This document shows positions 60,529-64,000 of a stretch of 64,000 nt of DNA, piece after piece. Source of the stretch: Nevskiales bacterium (GTDB taxonomy: Bacteria > Pseudomonadota > Gammaproteobacteria > Nevskiales > Nevskiaceae); NCBI GenBank assembly GCA_028698335.1, contig JAQVDP010000004.1, positions 1 to 64,000 of the forward strand. The letters run 5' to 3'. Positions within the stretch are counted from its first letter, which is position 1, and each line of letters starts with the position of its first letter. Below the pieces are notes generated by a model. The model had not been told where the DNA came from. It did not search any database and was given only the letters and a program-made list of their open reading frames with translations. The position numbers were made by a program, and so were the translations under genes.

Positions 60529-61434
60529 TTATTGCTCTCCCTTGTTTTGGTCGGGCGAGCGGTATCCCGGCGCCAACACAGCGTTCTTGACGCCGTACAG
60601 CGCCAGGTGATCTTTCAGCCAGAGCCTGAACTCGTAACCGCGCAGACTGTGGTCCGGAGAGCAGTCCACGCTCCACTGCCGCAAGATGTATCCGGCAGTG
60701 GCAGCACGCAGCTTCATTCGCAGTGACCCGCGAACCATGCCGTAGTCCATCTCCGTGATTTCGGGGTGGGGCTGGTCCGGGTGCGGCACCATTTCCAGCT
60801 CCACGATCCGGGTCCATTGGATGTCCTGATCACTGCGCTCATGGGGCTGCACATCTGCATCCCTCAAAAGAACCGGGCGCTTGATACGGGTGATGACGAA
60901 ATCCCGGAACTCCTGCGACTTTCGGTCGAAGGCGCGGACGTGCCAGCGCGGACCGTTGTCGATCAGCGCGAATGGGACGATCTCCCGCTCGGTGCGGCCA
61001 CTGGAGATCGAGTGGTACTCGATGCCGAGCGGACACTCCTGGTGGATCGCCCGGGTCACACTCGCCAGCACATCCAGATCCGGATGCGTGAGCCGTGACG
61101 GGCTCTCGCTGGCCACCCACGCCTTGAGCCGCATCGGCTCACCATCGCCAAAGCCCTGGGTCAACCACGACAGCACCCGCTCCGGGGGGAAGTCGAAGAC
61201 GGGACGGAAGTCCGGCCCCAGGACGTAGGACTTGCCTTTAGAGTCGTAATCGATGTTGCCCGGGGCCAACTCCTTGTATAGCGCCAGATCCCTGGATGCG
61301 GCGGCGGACTGGATGCCAAACCGCGTGACCAAGTCCTGGCGGCGTATCTCCCCGATGAAGCGCACGCGCAACTCCACGAACGCGAGCCGGTCGCGTTGTG
61401 GCTGGGTTAGATCTGCAAGCTGTTCGTTCGACAT
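60529..61434 (-). CDS. brxR: WYL-domain transcription regulator (BrxR-like)
   Basis: 301 aa, like BrxR/CapW regulators. N-terminal winged helix (LVTRFGIQSAAASRDLALYK at ~35-54), a linker with a wing, and a WYL ligand-binding domain (WHVRAFDRKSQEFRDF at 164-179), then a C-terminal dimerisation part. BrxR-type proteins repress BREX or neighbouring defence operons and respond to nucleic-acid signals. It is first in the defence operon and is followed immediately by the helicase gene. The start ATG at 61434 lies downstream of a clear sigma70 promoter and a direct repeat. Confidence 0.85.
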   Translation of the reverse strand: MSNEQLADLTQPQRDRLAFVELRVRFIGEIRRQDLVTRFGIQSAAASRDLALYKELAPGNIDYDSKGKSYVLGPDFRPVFDFPPERVLSWLTQGFGDGEPMRLKAWVASESPSRLTHPDLDVLASVTRAIHQECPLGIEYHSISSGRTEREIVPFALIDNGPRWHVRAFDRKSQEFRDFVITRIKRPVLLRDADVQPHERSDQDIQWTRIVELEMVPHPDQPHPEITEMDYGMVRGSLRMKLRAATAGYILRQWSVDCSPDHSLRGYEFRLWLKDHLALYGVKNAVLAPGYRSPDQNKGEQ

Positions 61435-61449
61435 CCTGGCTGGCTCGTT

Positions 61450-61476
61450 CGGGTTAGCGAATGCTTGTACGGGTTA
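61450..61476. promoter_or_regulatory. Direct repeat CGGGTTA, candidate BrxR operator
   Basis: CGGGTTA occurs at 61450-61456 and at 61470-61476, spaced 20 bp (about two helix turns), between the promoter at 61485-61513 and the brxR start. The position fits autoregulation, though the true BrxR site is unproved. Confidence 0.4.
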
Positions 61477-61484
61477 TTGCGGAA

Positions 61485-61513
61485 AGTATATGGTCTGCCC
61501 TAGAATCTGTCCA
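61485..61513 (-). promoter_or_regulatory. Sigma70 promoter of the defence operon
   Basis: On the minus strand, TGGACA is followed by a 17-nt spacer and TATACT, close to consensus with ideal spacing. It points into brxR (ATG at 61434, about 50 nt downstream) and could drive all eleven genes. Confidence 0.65.
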
Positions 61514-61593
61514 TGACTCTATCTTGATTTGTGTGTGCATCGCATTGTGATAACCACAAGCGGCGCAGCGATAAAAGGATCGTTACGGGCGCC

Positions 61594-63471
61594 ATGCAAG
61601 ATTTCGCAGAGCTTCACCTCAAGCCAGAGACGCTGGCGCAGTACGGGTTGCCGGACATCGCGTACCCCATTCCAGCAGCCGATCTGAAGTCGGCCTTGCT
61701 CGACAACGGGGATCTTCCGCTGGCCGCGATGCTGCACGGCCTGCAACAGCGTAGCCGTGATGGGGAGTGCGAATGGCAGCGGCTCGAACCCGCGATGGAT
61801 CGGCTTGCCGAGCTACTGGCGCCTGACGATGCCCGCGATGTCATTTCAGCGGCGGGCGACCACTGGTGGATCGAGGTCGGGCACGTGGACCTCGGCGGCA
61901 AGCTGGTCACCATCCAACGTGGCGATGCTCTGATCGCTGCCATCACCGCCCGGGACGATGGGCGCTTGCGGGTGGCCGTGTTTCGCCCGTTGGACGCCAA
62001 GAGCGCGGAATACCTGATCGGGCTGGGGCAAGTGCCTCACCCTGAGCACGGTGTCTGCATGCGCGAGAACAACTGGGAGTACGCGCTCGACTGCTCTGCG
62101 GGCAACGGCAACTACTACGCTGCCGACCGGGGCGAGGCCTATCTGTCCTACTGGGAGAAAGGCCTGGGCATCAGTTGGGATGGCTCCAATGTGCCCGAGT
62201 GGCGTAAGCAGCTGGACCTCGTCGCCCGGCCCGCCACCCGCGTCGTCGCAGAGCTGGGCGTCTACTACACCTTGTCCGGCAACGAGGACGAGGAGCCTGT
62301 GGCCGATACAGGCGCGGCGGAAGAGTTCGAGACAGCAGCAGCACCGGCCTGGCGCAGCAAGCGCCAGCAAAAGCGCACGGTTCATGGGCGGTTTCTGGGC
62401 TGCCTACTCGGCGGCGCAGTCGGCGATGCGCTGGGCGCACCGGTGGAGTTTATGAAGCGGGCCGAGATTCTGCGTCGCTTCGGTACGAAGGGAATCACCC
62501 AGTACGCACCGGCTTATGGTGGTCTGGGGACGATCACCGACGACACGCAGATGACCTTGTTCACCGCCGAGGGACTGATCCGAGGCTGGGTGCGTGGCTG
62601 CTTCAAAGGCATCACGACCTATTCCGGGGTAACGGCGCACGCCTATCTACGCTGGCTGCAAACCCAAGGCGAACGTTCGACATGCGACATCGACTTCGGC
62701 ACCGATGAGCCTGGCTGGCTGTTTCAGCAGCGTCAGCTGCACAGCCGTCGCGCACCGGGCAACACCTGCCTATCGGCCCTGCGGGCGATGAACTCGCTCG
62801 GGGAGCCGGCCCGCAACGACAGCAAGGGCTGCGGCGGCGTCATGCGGGTTGCGCCGGTCGGTCTGTTCGCCTGGCGCCTGCGGCAGTACGAATCTCCCCA
62901 AGACGCCTTCCGGCTGGGTACCGAGTTGGCTGCATTGACCCATGGGCACCCGACCGGAGCCCTGACCGGCGGTGTGCTGGCGGTACTGGTCCTGGCGTTG
63001 ACCGATGGCGCGTCGCTGCGCGAGGCGTTGGCCGCCGCCAAACTCCTGCTGCGAGCCGAGCCCGGCTTTGAGGAGACGCTGCGTGCGATCGAGATGGCTG
63101 AGGAGTTGGCCGATTCCGGATTGCCGCATGAAGAAGCCATTGCCCGGCTGGGCCAGGGCTGGATCGCCGAGGAGGCCCTGGCGATCTCCATCTATTGCGC
63201 GCTGGTCGCCCGCAATTTCAAACATGGCGTGATCCTGGCGGTGAACCACGATGGCGATTCCGACTCGACCGGAGCAATCGTCGGCAACCTGCTGGGCGCG
63301 ATGCACGGCGTGAAGGCGATCCCTGCCGAGTGGCTGGAGCCGCTGGAGCTGCGCGACGTCATCACCGAATTGGCGGAAGACCTCTACGCCTTCAAGGATT
63401 GGGCGATCGGCGAGTACAGCGACAACGAAGAGCTGAACCAGCGGATCTGGCGGAAGTACCCGGGATTCTGA
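61594..63471 (+). CDS. ADP-ribosylglycohydrolase with N-terminal extension
   Basis: 625 aa. Residues ~265-600 are an ADP-ribosylglycohydrolase (DraG/ARH) fold: LGGAVGDALGAPVEF, GTITDDTQMTLF (the Mg-binding DDT), SKGCGGVMRVAPVGL, and NHDGDSDSTGAIVGNLLGA. Such enzymes remove ADP-ribose from proteins or nucleic acids. The first ~260 residues are a separate region I do not recognise. Start ATG at 61594, the first Met with a plausible ribosome-binding site (AAAGGA); the frame is open from 61531. It is divergent from brxR and may share its control region. Confidence 0.85.
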   Translation: MQDFAELHLKPETLAQYGLPDIAYPIPAADLKSALLDNGDLPLAAMLHGLQQRSRDGECEWQRLEPAMDRLAELLAPDDARDVISAAGDHWWIEVGHVDLGGKLVTIQRGDALIAAITARDDGRLRVAVFRPLDAKSAEYLIGLGQVPHPEHGVCMRENNWEYALDCSAGNGNYYAADRGEAYLSYWEKGLGISWDGSNVPEWRKQLDLVARPATRVVAELGVYYTLSGNEDEEPVADTGAAEEFETAAAPAWRSKRQQKRTVHGRFLGCLLGGAVGDALGAPVEFMKRAEILRRFGTKGITQYAPAYGGLGTITDDTQMTLFTAEGLIRGWVRGCFKGITTYSGVTAHAYLRWLQTQGERSTCDIDFGTDEPGWLFQQRQLHSRRAPGNTCLSALRAMNSLGEPARNDSKGCGGVMRVAPVGLFAWRLRQYESPQDAFRLGTELAALTHGHPTGALTGGVLAVLVLALTDGASLREALAAAKLLLRAEPGFEETLRAIEMAEELADSGLPHEEAIARLGQGWIAEEALAISIYCALVARNFKHGVILAVNHDGDSDSTGAIVGNLLGAMHGVKAIPAEWLEPLELRDVITELAEDLYAFKDWAIGEYSDNEELNQRIWRKYPGF

Positions 63472-63487
63472 GATGGAGTGAACTGGC

Positions 63488-63997
63488 ATGAGCGGAAATC
63501 GATGGGACCAGCCGGGTGTGCCCCACAAAGGATGGCACTGCGTGGACGTGGTCGACCTGCGGGCCGACGGCGAGTCGGCGGACGAAACCGATTACGCGAC
63601 CTGCCAGATGTGCGGCAACGAGAAGATCCGCTACGTCCACATCATGGAGCATCCGGACCTGGACGAGAACTTCGACGTCGGGTGCGTCTGCGCCGAGAAG
63701 ATGAGCGGCGACTACGAGGGGCCGAAACGGCGTGAGGCCAAGTTGCGCAACCGAGCAGCACGCCGGACCCGATGGCTGCAGCGCAAGTGGCGGGTGTCCG
63801 CCAAGGGGAACAGCTTCCTGAATCTCGAAGGCTACAACCTCGTCGTGTACCCGACAAAGACTGGTCGCTGGGGCTACAAGATTGGCGATCGTTTTGGGCC
63901 TCGAACATACCCGACAAACAACGAAGCCAAGCTGGCGCTGTTCGATGACTTCTGGGCCGCGACCCAGGATGACGATCGGCTGTGGGCTTCGGACTGA
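63488..63997 (+). CDS. Small protein with a cysteine cluster, unknown function
   Basis: 169 aa. Residues ~38-70 hold CQMCGN...VGCVC, a possible zinc ribbon; residues ~110-150 contain WGYKIGDRFGPRTYPTNNEAKL, a short beta-type repeat. The middle (RREAKLRNRAARRTRWLQRKWR) is strongly basic and may bind nucleic acid. It starts 16 nt after the ADP-ribosylglycohydrolase, so the two are probably co-transcribed. I do not recognise a family. Confidence 0.7.
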   Translation: MSGNRWDQPGVPHKGWHCVDVVDLRADGESADETDYATCQMCGNEKIRYVHIMEHPDLDENFDVGCVCAEKMSGDYEGPKRREAKLRNRAARRTRWLQRKWRVSAKGNSFLNLEGYNLVVYPTKTGRWGYKIGDRFGPRTYPTNNEAKLALFDDFWAATQDDDRLWASD

Positions 63998-64000
63998 TTC

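Overview
The window is a GC-rich chromosomal segment of a gammaproteobacterium. The evidence is the fabD-fabG-acpP-fabF-pabBC-mltG-tmk-holB-pilZ order, a recN-fur-bamE-rnfH-smpB-ssrA block, hrcA-grpE-dnaK-dnaJ, SthA, a one-piece tmRNA with tag ANDSNYALAA, and a type II secretion operon beside a rhombosortase. I cannot fix the genus. The layout (acnB next to acnA, two-cysteine DksA) would suit a Xanthomonadales/Chromatiales-like lineage, but that is inference.

Layout of the core (1-39,016): the window opens in the last bases of a 5S rRNA gene, followed by the rrn terminator and tRNA-Leu(UAA). Next come a DksA-type factor with a long Lys/Ala-rich tail (minus strand), a double cyclic-nucleotide-domain plus rhodanese protein (plus), and a long minus-strand cluster for fatty-acid synthesis, PABA synthesis, murein processing, dTMP kinase, the DNA polymerase III delta-prime subunit and PilZ (2,733-11,525). 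A rhombosortase (minus) is divergent from gspGHIJKLMN (plus), and nudJ-mnmA follow the gsp genes. Then come acnB, acnA, an orphan ParA ATPase and sthA; the heat-shock cluster dnaJ/dnaK/grpE/hrcA (minus); nadK-recN (plus); fur (minus) divergent from bamE (plus); rnfH and an NSS-type transporter (minus); and smpB and ssrA (plus).

Accessory region (39,017-64,000, continuing past the window edge): it starts directly after ssrA, a classic island attachment site. A Sel1-like gene remnant and the first 19-20 codons of another gene flank a dead IS3-family element (39,959-41,191). Then eleven consecutive minus-strand genes run from 61,434 down to 41,270: a WYL/wHTH regulator (BrxR-like), a RecQ-like helicase fused to a phosphoribosyltransferase, a DprA-like protein, BrxF, BrxC, PglX-type methyltransferase, a degenerate phospholipase-D-like protein, an AlbA_2/Schlafen-type ATP-binding protein, a BrxHII-type SNF2 helicase, PglZ and BrxA. 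The order brxF-brxC-pglXI-brxHII-pglZ-brxA is that of type 3 BREX phage defence. Two extra genes sit inside it, and a pair resembling RqlHI/PsyrTA (helicase-toxin/DprA-antitoxin) sits between regulator and core. Most junctions overlap by 4 nt, so this looks like one translationally coupled defence operon driven from a sigma70-like promoter at 61,485-61,513. The last two genes (plus strand) encode an ADP-ribosylglycohydrolase with a long N-terminal extension and a small protein with clustered cysteines.

The most interesting material is the composite BREX-3 operon: its embedded toxin-antitoxin-like pair, the PLD-fold protein that has lost its catalytic His/Lys, and an 11-bp tandem repeat inside a coding sequence that could act as a phase-variation switch.
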